64,000 bases of DNA from Guyanagaster necrorhizus (lineage: Eukaryota > Basidiomycota > Agaricomycetes > Agaricales > Physalacriaceae): contig NW_025064920.1 of the NCBI RefSeq assembly GCF_019112545.1, forward strand, positions 276,759-340,758, given 5' to 3'. This document shows, piece after piece, positions 1-11,804 of this stretch (positions within the stretch are counted from its first letter, which is position 1; every line of letters starts with the position of its first letter). The notes beneath the pieces were generated by a model. The model saw nothing but the letters and a program-made list of their open reading frames with translations, made no database searches and was not told where the DNA came from. The translations under genes were made by a program, and so were the position numbers.

Positions 1-185
1 AAAAGGGCATTGTCTCTCTCTTCACAGCTCACAGCAGTGTGACAGGAGAATGACCGACTTGGGCTGCTGAGCTAAGCGTTCCCATGGTCATAAGCGCTGG
101 CCAAGCACTCTGACTAAGCAAAGATAGGGGTCACTTCTGAGGAAAAAGAGAAGAAAAAGGAAGAAAAATAGGAAAAATTGTAACA
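1..185 (-). repeat. 3' LTR (partial) of gag-only gypsy element
   Basis: On the minus strand this LTR starts at 185 with TGTTACAATTTTTCC and runs left out of the window. It aligns with the right-hand part of the LTR at 2,171-2,669, sharing the CCCCTATCTTTGCTTAG-like core and the purine-rich block on the plus strand. It abuts coding sequence of a truncated gag at 186 with no polypurine tract between them, so this end looks like a deletion junction. Confidence 0.75.
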
Positions 186-2170
186 CTTGTGGACTTCCTG
201 GATGGCTGGATCTATGAACTTGTCATGAATCATTTGTTTGAATACTAGCCACAAGAGATACTGGTGATGTTGTCATATGATTGACCAGAATGAGGGGGTG
301 AGAAGGACCCACCATGTCTTCATCTTCTCCTCCAGATAGGTGGAGGCATATATTACCTTGTACATGTCAAGTAGGAAGTACGAGGTGAATACTTGAAAGT
401 ATTGATTGCAGTTTATAAGGAATTGATCAATATTGTTGGATGCCCTCTTAAAGGGGAGTGAGTCACATACAAGAATCAGCTTAACATTTAAAATCTGCAC
501 CTTGAGGTCAAGAGGGGGCATCAGGTTCAGAGGTTCTCCCTCTGGTGAATCCACCTATCCTGATGGCAGACCAGGGAATGAATGTAGAGACTCATCATCA
601 GCAATAGGACTTTCCAGTGGAGGAGGTTCCTTTTGCATGATGTGTCCATCTTGAATAGTCCAGCCCTGAGCCATGGTCTCAGGGTCATCCTCTTCTTTTG
701 AGGCTGCTGGAGTGGCTCCACTGCCTTCAGCTTTATCAGGTGGTAGTTGTCTGATAAATGGTCACCAAATCAGGAATCTCTATGGATTCAGATATTTTAG
801 CTTTTCCTGAGAAAGCCATAAAGTGGTGTTGCTGCCAGATGAAAAATTGTTTTCCTAGGATAATGTGGTCTCTGTCAATAGTGATAGATACCAGTCTTCT
901 TCTGATAGCACCAGAGACATCCCTGATGCTAGTGGTAGTCCTTCCCTGCTGAGGATCAGTCAAGAGTTTCTCTAGCTTCCAAAGTACTGGCTCTGACTAT
1001 CCTGCCAGTTTTCCTGCTCTAATCCCTCCTCATCTATGAGCCTGGACCAGTGATTATTTGTGGAGGGGACAGTTCTCTCCTCTTTGATTTCTCCATCCTC
1101 TCTCAGACCAGTATTAGCCTTGTGGATCATTAGAGTCCTTCCAGTATGAGACTCTCTAGAAGGGTAAATCTCATACCTCCTCAGTCTTGGTATTGCACTG
1201 CCACTCCCTTCTGCTTTCCACTTGCTTGGCATAATTTCAGAATTCATTATAGAAGTCTGAATTGAGGAAGAGAGTGATAAGCTTCTTATGCAAGAACCTA
1301 CAAAGGGTTCGATTGCTGATCTGGGGTGTTAGTGGTTTTCAGGCCTTGGTGGTCCAGTCAAACAGGGAGTCATTACTCCCTGATTTGTTAGAGGATAAGG
1401 GTCTGTCTGGACCACTTTCTCCATCCTCTGTGTTGTTATCTTATTGGTTGATCACATAGAGGTCATCCTTAGAATCTTCATTCTATTTAGTGTCCTCAGG
1501 CTATTTTCATCCTCAGGCTGACAGGGGCCCCTGGCCTCCTGTACTTCCTCCACCAGTGTTTGCTGATCCAGTATCAGCACTTCAATCCTGATTGTCTCTA
1601 GATAGATCTCAGTGATCTGGAGCATAGGGGTCTTCTTTGGGATTTTCATCCTGCTCTGTGCCTGCAGGCCATTTTCAGTTCTGAGGCAGGCAGTTTGATG
1701 GGTGAGGTTTCCACTTTGCTGGTTGGCTGATTCCAGCCAACTGTTGATGCTCTTTATTGAGCTCATCTCCTCACTGCTGGCTAAGCTCAACCTCCTGTTC
1801 TTCCACCAACTTATTAGTGGGGTCAGAGTCAGAGGTCAGAAGGAATAGGGAACTGAGGAGGGGTTCCTCCTTCTTTTAGAGAGGATCTGATTGGCCCATG
1901 CTTTCAGACCCCTGTTCAGGTCTGAACTCATTGATTCAGGTCTCAATCATGAGACTATTGAGGAATTGGTCAAAGGTGACATCAGGAATTTGATGTTCCC
2001 TCATTATCTTAGTTGTGAGGGTTCCTAGAAGAAGGGTCAGCAATTCAATGGGGAAAGGGGGTACTTCAGAATTGATAGAGCTGATAGAAGGCATTCGGTT
2101 TCTTGTGCTTTGATAGCCATCAAGAAAGAGAAGCTAGAAGCATTAAGCTAATTGTTAAGCCCAAATTCCA
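186..2170 (-). pseudogene. Truncated gag of a Ty3/gypsy element (minus strand)
   Basis: The minus strand encodes a broken gag. The segment 554-273 contains a capsid-like stretch with NNIDQFLINCNQYF followed by KTWWVLLTP. It continues to about 186 with LVFKQMIHDKFIDP. This aligns with the plus-strand gypsy gag at 6,540-6,810 (for example KTWWILISS and LVFKQMLNDKFIDP). Upstream pieces (1,790-1,452, 1,247-972, 963-736, 721-527) are probably the gag N-terminal region broken by stops and frameshifts. The gag stops just after EVHK, and the zinc knuckle and all of pol are missing. A TGGAATTTGGGC sequence next to the LTR at 2,170 on the minus strand could be the primer-binding site. I see a gag-only deletion derivative that cannot move by itself. 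Confidence 0.7.
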
Positions 2171-2669
2171 TGTGACTATCAATATATGATAAACAGTTCA
2201 GAACCTTACACTTCAGGTTAGACTGACTGAGTTCACTGATGTGTCAATAGAGTTGTGTAGTCAAGGTGTTGCAAGTAGCTTGAGATAAGATAGTGGAGAA
2301 TAAACTTTAGCTTAATGCTGCAGCTACTACAGTGAAAACTGTACTACTTAAATACTGTTCTGTTATCTGGCTATAAATAAATGTTCACAAAAGATATTGT
2401 CTGTTATTGAGCTGTTACCCCTGCTGTTGCCAGGCTCTCCACAAAAGCTGTTGTCTTGCTGTTGTGCTGTTACTGCTGCACCACAGTTTGAGAACAAAAG
2501 GAGCATTGTCTCTCTCTTCATAGCACACAGCAGCATAATAAGATCATGACTGACTGGGTTGCTGACTAAGCCTTCCCACAGTCCTAAGTGCTGGCCTTAG
2601 TGCTCTGACTAAGTGAAGATAGGGGTCATTTCTGAGGAAAAAGAAAAGAAAATAGGAAAAATTGTAACA
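2171..2669 (-). repeat. 5' LTR of the gag-only gypsy element
   Basis: This LTR of about 499 bp is bounded on the minus strand by TGTTACAATT (at 2,669) and a CACA end (at 2,171). A TGG-starting putative primer-binding site lies immediately inside. Its sequence is repeated at 1-185, and it is distantly similar to the LTR at 11,352-11,804. It sits directly against the 3' remainder of another LTR (2,670-2,787) in the opposite orientation, so this element probably inserted into that LTR. The left flank lies outside the window, so no target-site duplication can be checked. Confidence 0.75.
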
Positions 2670-2787
2670 AACAACCTTAAAGCACAACAGTCAATAAAGT
2701 ATATCAGTAGACTCAGGCATGACTGTACAAATATAATATAGCATCTGTTTATCATGTGTTTTGATTACATGTGACTTAGATCTAACA
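2670..2787 (+). repeat. 3' remainder of the 5' LTR of the plus-strand gypsy
   Basis: This 118-bp stretch is collinear with the last part of the LTR at 11,352-11,804. Shared blocks are AAGCACAA.AGTCAA, CTGTTTATCAT.TGTTTTGAT and the terminal ACTTAGATCTAACA-type end. It is the interior-facing end of the 5' LTR of the gypsy element ending at 11,804. The rest of this LTR would lie left of the minus-strand element, outside the window. Confidence 0.7.
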
Positions 2788-4548
2788 ATTAGCTCAAAGC
2801 TTCTGCTTCTCTTTCCTTATACACAATAAATGCAAAGAAAACCAAATACCACCTGCACAAACTACAACTCCTGATCTTACAGATGACTTCTTTAAACTAC
2901 TATCAGTGATCATAGGCATGCTTCTAGGTCTATTGGCAATTATACAACTTTGCCAAGAATGACAATCAGTCACCACTTAGATAGTCAGGCACTATCAAGC
3001 TTTCCAGCACATTTAGCAGATTTTACAAAATGTCACACCTGACCTCCCTCTCTATGACATCTCTCTCTCTGCCTGAGTCTTCTTTCAGCCCCCACCAGAA
3101 GCCATACCTGAAGCTGATAATATGCAGGGTACATGTCCAGCTCTATGATTTGCAAATTCTGTATAACACACTAGAATATGCTAGTAACTGAAGACCATTA
3201 GCCAGTAGAGGACTATGGCTGAAGCTTCAAGCTGATAGTCATGCTAGTCACCAATACTAAGTCCAAAAGAGACTTTGTAAAACTAACATGGCCTAAGGAT
3301 AAAAATCCTAAGTCAGGTTTGAACTTAGAAAAGTTCTGCACTATATCTTGGAAAATACTAAGTTCAAGTTGGACTTAGAAATAGTATCTCAAATGAGGCC
3401 AATTCTACATGCTACTAAGACAAGTATATTCTAAGACAGCTAGAGACATAATACCATAGCCAGTTGTGGAGTATTGAGTAAAGATAGCATCATCCAGGAG
3501 CAGTAAGAAGAGAGACCCAATGATCTGTAGCTAGCACTCTGAGTTTTGACTCAAATGCCTAAGTCCAAATTTTCTAGGTATCAGGTGACCTAAGGGACTT
3601 AGAATTGAGAGGAATAGAGTGGATAGGACCAGTTGACCAGACCTGATCAATCAAGCTACTAAGAATAACTCAGAGAATTAAAACTCTGGGTAGACAGAAA
3701 GGAGTTAGGTACCCACAGACACTGTAGGCTTAAAATAAAGCTGTGCAGTGGCCAGATGGGTCTGGGCAAGCCTAGGAGAGTCCAGGAGTGCCACCATTCC
3801 AGAATAATAGGGTGATTCTGCTTTAAATAGGAGAAATACTATTTTGAATGCTTTATTTATAGATTCTATATCTGTTGTTGATGTATAAAAGAAGAGAATG
3901 GGGGAAAATAGGAAGCAAGTGACCCACCCCTATATTCAGGCCTTTTAGCCCACTGTAGCTAGTCTCTGAGACAATGAATTTTGAGTTTTGCTTTGACTTA
4001 GTGATTTATTTAAGTTGCTTTGTCACTTAGAGAGGATTGGATTGGAATAATAGCTGTATTTTGGGTTTTGGATTAATTTGGGTTCCAAACTATAAGGGTT
4101 TCAGCATCATAATATAAGTTCTTTGGTTTTGAGGACTGCTAGCCAGCCAAGAGTGCAGCTAGTCAAGTCTAAGTGCTTGATAGACTTAGTATTTGAGTTT
4201 CAGAGTTCATTGGGTTTTGGAATATTCTAAGTTGATTTGGAGCTCAATTTTGCATTGATTCTAAGTCCTAATTATACTTAAACATTGCTATAAACTACTC
4301 TCATGAGTATTGCATCTTAGAAAGCAAGATAAAGTTGAATAACTGTCTTTATTGACTGTTTCCTTGATTTTACTTAAGACTGCATGAGTGCTTCTATTGT
4401 ACTTGAAACAACTGGCCTCAACTGTATTTGGTGATTGTGTATTGAGTGGTTAGGTGTTGGTGTTTGAGAGTTCATTCCTCATTTGCCTCTCTTAGTCACT
4501 TAGCCATTACCAAGCACATCACTGAGCCTAGTAGCTTGCATTCAAGGG
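2788..4548 (+). other. Gypsy leader with possible inserted solo LTR
   Basis: No gene is recognisable. From about 3,035 the sequence starts TGTCACACCTGACC, a typical fungal LTR start. It has a TATAAAAG box near 3,884 and continues to about 4,450 with repeated AAGTCC/TTAGAA words. I suspect a solo LTR of another family inside the untranslated leader of the gypsy element. I cannot fix its right end or a target-site duplication. Confidence 0.35.
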
Positions 4549-7437
4549 ATGTTCAGGAGGAAGAAAGACACCAATACTCCCCTAGACTCTGATGATCAAA
4601 TAGCAGAAACCAAAACCATCACCTCATAGGATTTCAAAACTCATGGATCTCACCCCCTGTCCTGAACTATAAAGATGAGGACCTTTCTGAGAACTTCTTT
4701 AACAACTTGCCATTCTCCAATCCTTTTACTGGTTCAAGAAAACCTGGTGTTAGAGACCATGCTCAGGATTCCCTTGATGCCTCTCAGATGGCTTTAAGAC
4801 CCCAAAGTGTTTCAACAAACTCAGGACATAACTCACTCTATACCACATCAGCCAAGAGCTCTATCTCATTGATCTACACCAACTATAGTAGTCATGGGGC
4901 CACTGATCTCTGATCAAATGATGAGGAGCCACATAAGCTATAGAGAGAGACTCTTACCACTGGAATCAATGTGAGTGAAAGGCTTCATGCCCAGCCCACC
5001 ACAGAGAGAGAACTCTGAATTGATCAAACAGACAGACAGACAGATCATGCCCTCTTCACTGCCACATTAGAGGCAGCTGCATGAGCTTTTGATTAATACA
5101 AAAAAGAAAGATATAACTGACAGTGGTGACAGAAGCAGTGTCTCTATGAAGCTGCCACCTGGAGATCCACTCTCCCAATCTGGTATAGTCTTGGAACCCT
5201 GGACTCACTATTCAGAGAGCTCAGCACTCCAGTAAGAAGTGAAACTGACTTCTGAGCAGGGTTGGCCAAAGCAATCACTGCTAGTGAAGTCACCAGATGC
5301 ACATATTATCCCTTTCATCCTTGAACTGACAGTATTGCCAACACTGATACCATCCTCTCTCATGCCAAATCTATACTTGATGTCTATAGGCTTCAAGTCC
5401 CTGACAATGCTCACAGCTCCAACTACAGCCTCCAGTGATTCTTGGGAGAAAGAGTTGCAGCACTCTTCCTTAACCTCTGCTATTATAGAAACTTCTGCAT
5501 CTATCACCAAGAGTTGGAGAAACACAGAGCATGCAGTGGCCATTGAGGAGATGTTGAAGTTGGCACTGGCTGACTTGTTGATCAGTCTCCTCTTTGACTC
5601 ATCAGCAATGAAGCTGGACTAAGCACTCAGGTCAACAACCAGCTTGCCAGTCACCATCAAAGCTTCTGCTCCATCTATCTATGACCAGCCCAGGAGCTCT
5701 CTTGTCAAGGACAGTGAGAATAAGGAGAGTGAGGACAACAAGGAAGGCTCTTATAGGCTGGAGGAATTTATAAAATACACTAAGGATGAAATGGATGAAG
5801 AAGCCTTGGAAGAGGAGATACAAAGGAATAGAGAGAAGGAATATCAGGATCTATATAAAGAAGAGATCATGTTCTTATGGCAGAATGCCAAGTGGTTGGC
5901 AACAGACATGGGACAAAAGTATATTTATGCAGATGCCTCAGAACAGTGAGATATTTTACAATATTTCACTATTAAACATGCTATTTCCACTTATAACAGG
6001 AGGCATCCTGAAGATCAACTTGATGATCTACTAAAGTATAAGTCCAAGTTTAACATTGAACCAATGCTATGGACTCTGTCTATGGCCCCAAGATGAGCTA
6101 TATACACAGCACCTTCCATCTGGACAATGACAAGTTGATATTTGTACTCAACATCCTCAATCCAAATATTGGCAATCTGGCTCTCCCAATCTTGACTCTA
6201 GCCAACTATCTAGCCTGTCAGATTCTAAAACTCATAGACCAGCAAGAGGAATCAACTCAGCAGGCAACTACCATCTGATGAGGCTAAAGAGAGTAGCAAA
6301 GAACCAGTGAAGGATGATCCTGAAGCCATCAAACTTAGCTTCACAATTTGAAATGGAGTAATCATGCAAAAGGAAGCCACTCCTATGGAAAGCCTCATGG
6401 CCAACAATAACTCATTTCATTCATTCTCTGGGCTGCCAACCAAGTGGCAACACTCACTCTTCAACCAATGGCCAAATCCAATAGGAGTGCTACCTAAAAA
6501 TGCCACCATCCTACAGTGCCACCCTGATTTATTAAGGAAGTCTTGCCTCTTTAAGGGTGCTTCTGATGATATTGACTGATTTCTTATAGACTGTAAACAA
6601 TACTTCAAAGTCTACATTGCATTCCTGAGGACTGACATAAACTGCACAGTCTTTGCCTTCTCATACCTTGAGGATAAGACTAAAACATGGTGGATTTTAA
6701 TATCCTCCAACTTCTTCTCTACAACTTGGCAGCACTATCAGCTACCATCATGGTTGGTATTTAAACAAATGCTAAATGACAAGTTCATTGATCCAGCAGT
6801 ACAAGAAGTTCATAAATTCAAGATCAAAGAGTATAAGATGGGTGACAAATCAGCCATCAAGTACTTTGACAAATTAGAGTGGCTTGCAAAACTTGCTGGG
6901 ATCCAAGATGATATTGACAATGATGGCCAAATGGTAGAAGCACTCAAATGAGATGCACCACCATCATATATTAAAATGATATTGGACATCAGGATAAATA
7001 TTCCAAAAGAGTACAATCTCTGGAAGGAATGGGTCATTGAGATGTACAAAAAGTGATAATGGTAGAAGGCAGAGCAATCCAATCTGCAGAAATACTGAAA
7101 GCTGAATCAGCCAACAACTTTGAATGTAAAGACTGACAATCAGACCAGTACTACCAAGACAGGGACCTCAACCTCTCTGTCCTCTTATGGCACTCAGAAG
7201 ACTGGAACAGGAATGACATACACTGGGAGTGGAAAACCAATGGACATTGACTGCCTCAAGAAGGAGGGGAAATGCTTTAACTGCAGTCAAAAGGGCCACA
7301 TGTCATGGGATTGCCTGAAGAAGAAGTGCATAAGAGAAGACATTCAAGTGCAAATTGCCAAACTACAGAAGGAAGCCAAGGAACTTAGTGCAGAGACAAA
7401 GATTGAAGAGGTAAAAGACAGGGCTGATCAGTAAATA
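4549..7437 (+). pseudogene. gag: Ty3/gypsy gag, degenerate
   Basis: The degenerate gag reading starts near the ATG at 4,549 (MFRRKKDTNTP) and is interrupted by stops and frame changes. Recognisable parts are the capsid region around 6,540-7,050 (KTWWILISS, LVFKQMLNDKFIDP, EWLAKLAG) and a zinc knuckle CX2CX4HX4C (CFNCSQKGHMSWDC, 7,273-7,314). After LAKLAGIQDD the frame meets a TGA at about 6,949, where R is expected before DAPPSYIK. This fits CGA to TGA decay. The capsid is related to the one on the minus strand at 186-554. The pol region follows downstream in the same orientation. Confidence 0.8.
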
Positions 7438-10400
7438 GTTCTACTGGGTCAGCCAACAAACAGAACAGTGTGTCAAAACTAGCCATGGGATGGACTAATA
7501 GCACCTCTGTAGATACAAATATGTCTAAATTATCCACACATTCAAATATACTCCTTCTCTTGTCCAATACACATACACTAGAGAGACTACTGGAAACAGC
7601 TCAATCATCTACAGGCTAAACAGAGAGAGTGACCTCCACTAAATGGCTCAAACCATTTGATACTGAATGGACTTGGAGGGCCATTAGAGATGCAAGGACA
7701 GAAGAAGAGGCTAAAGCAGTGCTCAAGAATTGAGTATACAAGACTCAGGCTGAAGAAGTAATCAATGAGATGATAGAAGGAATGAAGAAGGCAGAACAAT
7801 GTTGAGCACTGGAATGGCTTGACAAACTAAGAGAGCTGAGGAGATATATCAGGAGAACCAAAACTCTGGGATGAGATCTAACCACTAAAGCCCAAATCAA
7901 GACCTTCATCAATTGGTCTATCCATGCCATGACAGTGCTAATTGATAGTGGTTGTATCAGTAGCTCCATAAATCATGCTTTCATCAACAAGCATAAACTC
8001 CTGATCTAGGCAATAGCTGCTCTCATACTGGTTTACAATGTGGACAGCATCAAAAACCAAGCTGGCTCAATAACAGAGTTTGTTGAGTTGCATCTCACTA
8101 TTGGCAATCACCCCAAATAGATTGACTTAGCCATCACTGATCTAAGAACCAAAGAAGTCTTTCTTGGTCATGACTGATTGATCTGGCACAATGCACTAGT
8201 TAACTAGAAAACCAGACAGATCATCTTTATGCAATGCAAATGCTGGAAAATCCCTTTTGAGTTATCTGATGAGGATCCCAAGGATAGGTGGAATGAGAAG
8301 ATAGAGGATGGTGAAACAATACTCACTATTGACATTTGACAAGTGCTGCATATTCAAGCAGTACATCATGCCAATGACTTAGCTGCTAAGGCTAACACTG
8401 AAAAGAAGGAGAAGATGTTCAAGGAAATAGTTTCTAAATGAGCTCAAGATTATCAAGACTTATTCAACAAAGAAAGTTTTGATGAGCTACTCAAGCCAAA
8501 GCCATGAGACCATGCAACCAAGCTCATTTTAAATGCCAATACAAATTTTGACTGCAAAACATACCCCCTCAGCAACCACAAACAACAGAAACTTGACAAG
8601 TTCCTAAATGAGAATCTTTCCAGTGGCTGCATTAGACTCTCAAAGTCTCCTATGGCTTCACCATTCTTTTTTATCAAAAAGAAGGATGATAAACTCCAGC
8701 TCATCTAAGACTATCAGAAGCTGAATAAGATGATAATTAAGAATCATTATCCACTTCTTTTAATCTCAGAACTAATGGACAAGCTATGAAGAGCCAAATA
8801 CTATACCAAATTAGATGTTTGATGGGGATATAACAATATACAGATCAAGGAGGGTGACAAGTGAAAAGCCATGTTCTGTACCAATTAAAGGCTCTTTGAG
8901 CCTATGGTGATGTTCTTCAGCCTAACCAACTTGCTGGCCACCTTCCAGTGAATGATGAATAACATCTTCAAAGACCTCATCTCCACCAAAAAGGTTACAA
9001 TTTACCTGTACAATATTTTAATCATATTCAAAACTCAGGCAGAACACTGAAAATTCATCCAACAGATACTTGAACTTGTGCAAAAACACAAGCTTCTCCT
9101 CAAGATAGAAAAGCATGAGTTTGAAGTGCTGGAAATGGAGTATCTAGAAGTGATAGTCAGCAAAGAAAGCATCTGAATGGATCTGGTCAAAGTAGCCAAG
9201 GTGATAGAATGGCCAGTCTCTAGCAAAAAAAAGAAGTTAATTATTTTTGAGCTTCACTAACTTCTACTGATGGTTCATCCAGGATTACAGCAAAATCATA
9301 TGTCCGATGACTCAGCTGACTGGAATTGGGGAATTTCCCAACAGTCTGCCTTCAATGACCTTAAACAGCAACTGGCAGAGGACATAATCCTTGCTATCCC
9401 AACACAAGAAGAAAAATTCTGAGTGGAGGCTGACTTGAGTGAGGAAGCAACTGGAGCAGTATTATCTCAGGAGCAAGACAGGAAATAGTGACCAGTGGCC
9501 TTCCTCTCTAAAGCATTAACAATAACCAAGCAGAACTACAAGATTTATGATAAAGAGTTACTCACAATAATGCTTGCTCTTGAGAAATAGCATCATTATC
9601 TGATTGGAGCAGTTCAGACTTTCAAAGTGTGGATAGATCATTAAAATCTTCAATACTTCCATGCTCTCCAGAAGCTTAATTGGTGGCAAGCACATTGGAT
9701 TACTGAACTGTCCCAATATGAATACATGCTCTATTATAAAGTGAGGACATCTAACAAGAAGGCCAACCTTCTTAGCCAATGAGCAGACCATGATCAAGGG
9801 GGTAATGATAATAAGAGGGTCATATTACTAAAGTGCAAACACTTCTGGGCAATAATAATGCTGACAGAGGAAGAGATCTATGAGAGGATCAAGAGTGTGA
9901 TATGAGACAATTATAAATGGGACCAGTGTGCGGCCCTATCCCTGAATCACAAACAAGATATAACAAAGAAAGGAGGAATGATCTGTTATGATAGATGGAT
10001 TTATATTCCAAGGGACAAGCAACTTTGCAGCAAAATCATTGCTACATGTCATAATCATGTCACAGCAGGCCATCTTAGAATTGCCAAAACCAAAGAATTG
10101 GTCCTATGAGAATACTGGTGGCCAAAAATAGACCAAGCTATTAAGTGATATGTCAAAGGATGTAAAATCTGCCAACAGAGAAAGTCATCAACACAACCAC
10201 AGGCAGTGCTGCTCTATCTGAATGAGATTCTGCATGCACCATAGACACACATCTCAGTGAATATGATTATGGGTTTACCTGAATACAATAGCTATAATGC
10301 AATCATCATTGTTGTTAATCACTTCTTCAAAGCAATTATTCTGATCACATGTTTGACAGAGTTAACATCAGAAGAATGAGCCAAAATTCTTCTCAATGAA

Positions 10401-11325
10401 GTCTATGTAAAGTATAGAATTCCTCAAGTAGTTATCTCAGACCAAGAACCCTAATTTGTCTCAAAATTTCTAGACAATCTTTATCAACTCCTGAACATTT
10501 AGTGAAACACCTCTATGACTTACCATCCTCAGATAGACAGACAAATAGAAAGAGCCAATCAGAAGATTGAAAAGTACTTACACTTATTCATTAATTATCG
10601 ATAAGATGACTAGATGAAATAATTGGCTCTCACTGCTTTCCAACATAATAACCACATCCACTTGATCATCAGCAAAACCTCTTTCTTCATCAACTATAGT
10701 CAACACCTCAGTGTCTCTCAGTCTACACACTTTTATACTACAACCTCTGCATCCTCTGACTTTGCAACTACTATAACCAAGATCCATGACAAGGCTCACA
10801 CCACTCTTGAAAAAGTGGCAGCATTCATGAAAAGACAATACAACAAACACCATACCTCTGCTCATACCTATAATGTTAACAACAAGATTTGATTGAATAC
10901 AATGAACCTCTATCTCTCTTATCCAAAACAGAAATTAGCTGATAAGCATACAGGCCTCTTTTCCATCATCACTAAAGTCAGCAACTCCATCTATAAGCTC
11001 TGCCTTTCAGTCAATTGGAAGATTCATAACATATTCAATGAATCTCTTCTGACACCCTTCATTGCATCCATATTTCCCAACCAAGAACAACTGCCTCCTC
11101 TGCCTCCTGACCTGATTGATAATGAAGAACATTATGAAATCAATCAAGTTCTTAATCACTGACTCCACAAAATTCATGCCCAAGGAGGAGGCATGACTAC
11201 AACAGTCAATTATTTAGTTAGTCAAAAGGGCTACAGTCCAGAATCAAACCAGTGGGTCAATAAAAAGTGGATGAATGCAGACAATGTCATAAAGGACTAT
11301 GAATTATCTCTTAATTAAGCTATTG
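7438..11325 (+). pseudogene. pol: Ty3/gypsy pol with chromodomain (chromovirus), degenerate
   Basis: From about 7,930 one long reading frame can be followed through stops. It shows the protease (LIDSGCISSSI, near 7,939), the reverse transcriptase ([15 protein letters not shown] near 8,680, then YLYNILIIF near 9,005 where YxDD is expected) and the RNase H (ADLSEEATGAVLSQ, near 9,430). The integrase follows with an HHCC zinc finger (H.HVTAGH ... CKICQQRK, 10,050-10,185) and DQEP near 10,440. The C-terminal tail (YLVSQKGYSPESNQWV, 11,214 onward) resembles a chromodomain, which places the element in the chromovirus group. The reverse transcriptase catalytic aspartates are replaced, and more than fifteen stops interrupt the frame, mostly TGA. 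The element is dead. Confidence 0.85.
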
Positions 11326-11351
11326 GGATGATGATCTTAAGAAGGGGGTAA

Positions 11352-11804
11352 TATTGCAATTTTTCACCTTCTTATTCATTTTAACCCCTATTTATGCTTA
11401 GTTAGAGCACCTATACCAGTGCTTAGGACTGTGGGACTGGCTTAGTCATCACAACTAGCTGAATCTGTCATTGTTCTCTGATGCAATGACAACTCTTGAC
11501 AATGCACAATAACTCTTTTGTAGGTAGCAATGATGACCAAAGACAATGAGCACAAAGGCTTATACAGACACAATAGGTAGTATTATATTTATCTCAATAG
11601 ACAAGTAGCATATAAGTAAACTAGCTCTTGCTAGTATAACCCCAGCTTTGAGCTAAAGTTTATTCATACTATTTCACTCTTGAGCCTCTTGTCAATGGCC
11701 TTGAAGCACAATAGTCAACAAAGCACATCAGTGGACTCACTGTACAAATATAATACAGCATCTGTTTATCATATGTTTTGATCACATGCAACTTAGATCT
11801 AACA
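11352..11804 (+). repeat. 3' LTR of the plus-strand gypsy
   Basis: A polypurine tract AAGAAGGGGGTAAT (11,338-11,351) precedes an LTR starting TATTGCAATTTTTCACC, probably an altered TGTTGCAA. It ends ATCTAACA at 11,804. The end is shared with 2,670-2,787, and the start and middle are shared distantly with the LTRs at 1-185 and 2,171-2,669. Copia coding sequence continues directly afterwards, so the gypsy element inserted into the copia element. Confidence 0.75.

Noticed and set aside
5029..5044. ACAG microsatellite
   Set aside because: Only about four repeat units, too short to be of interest.
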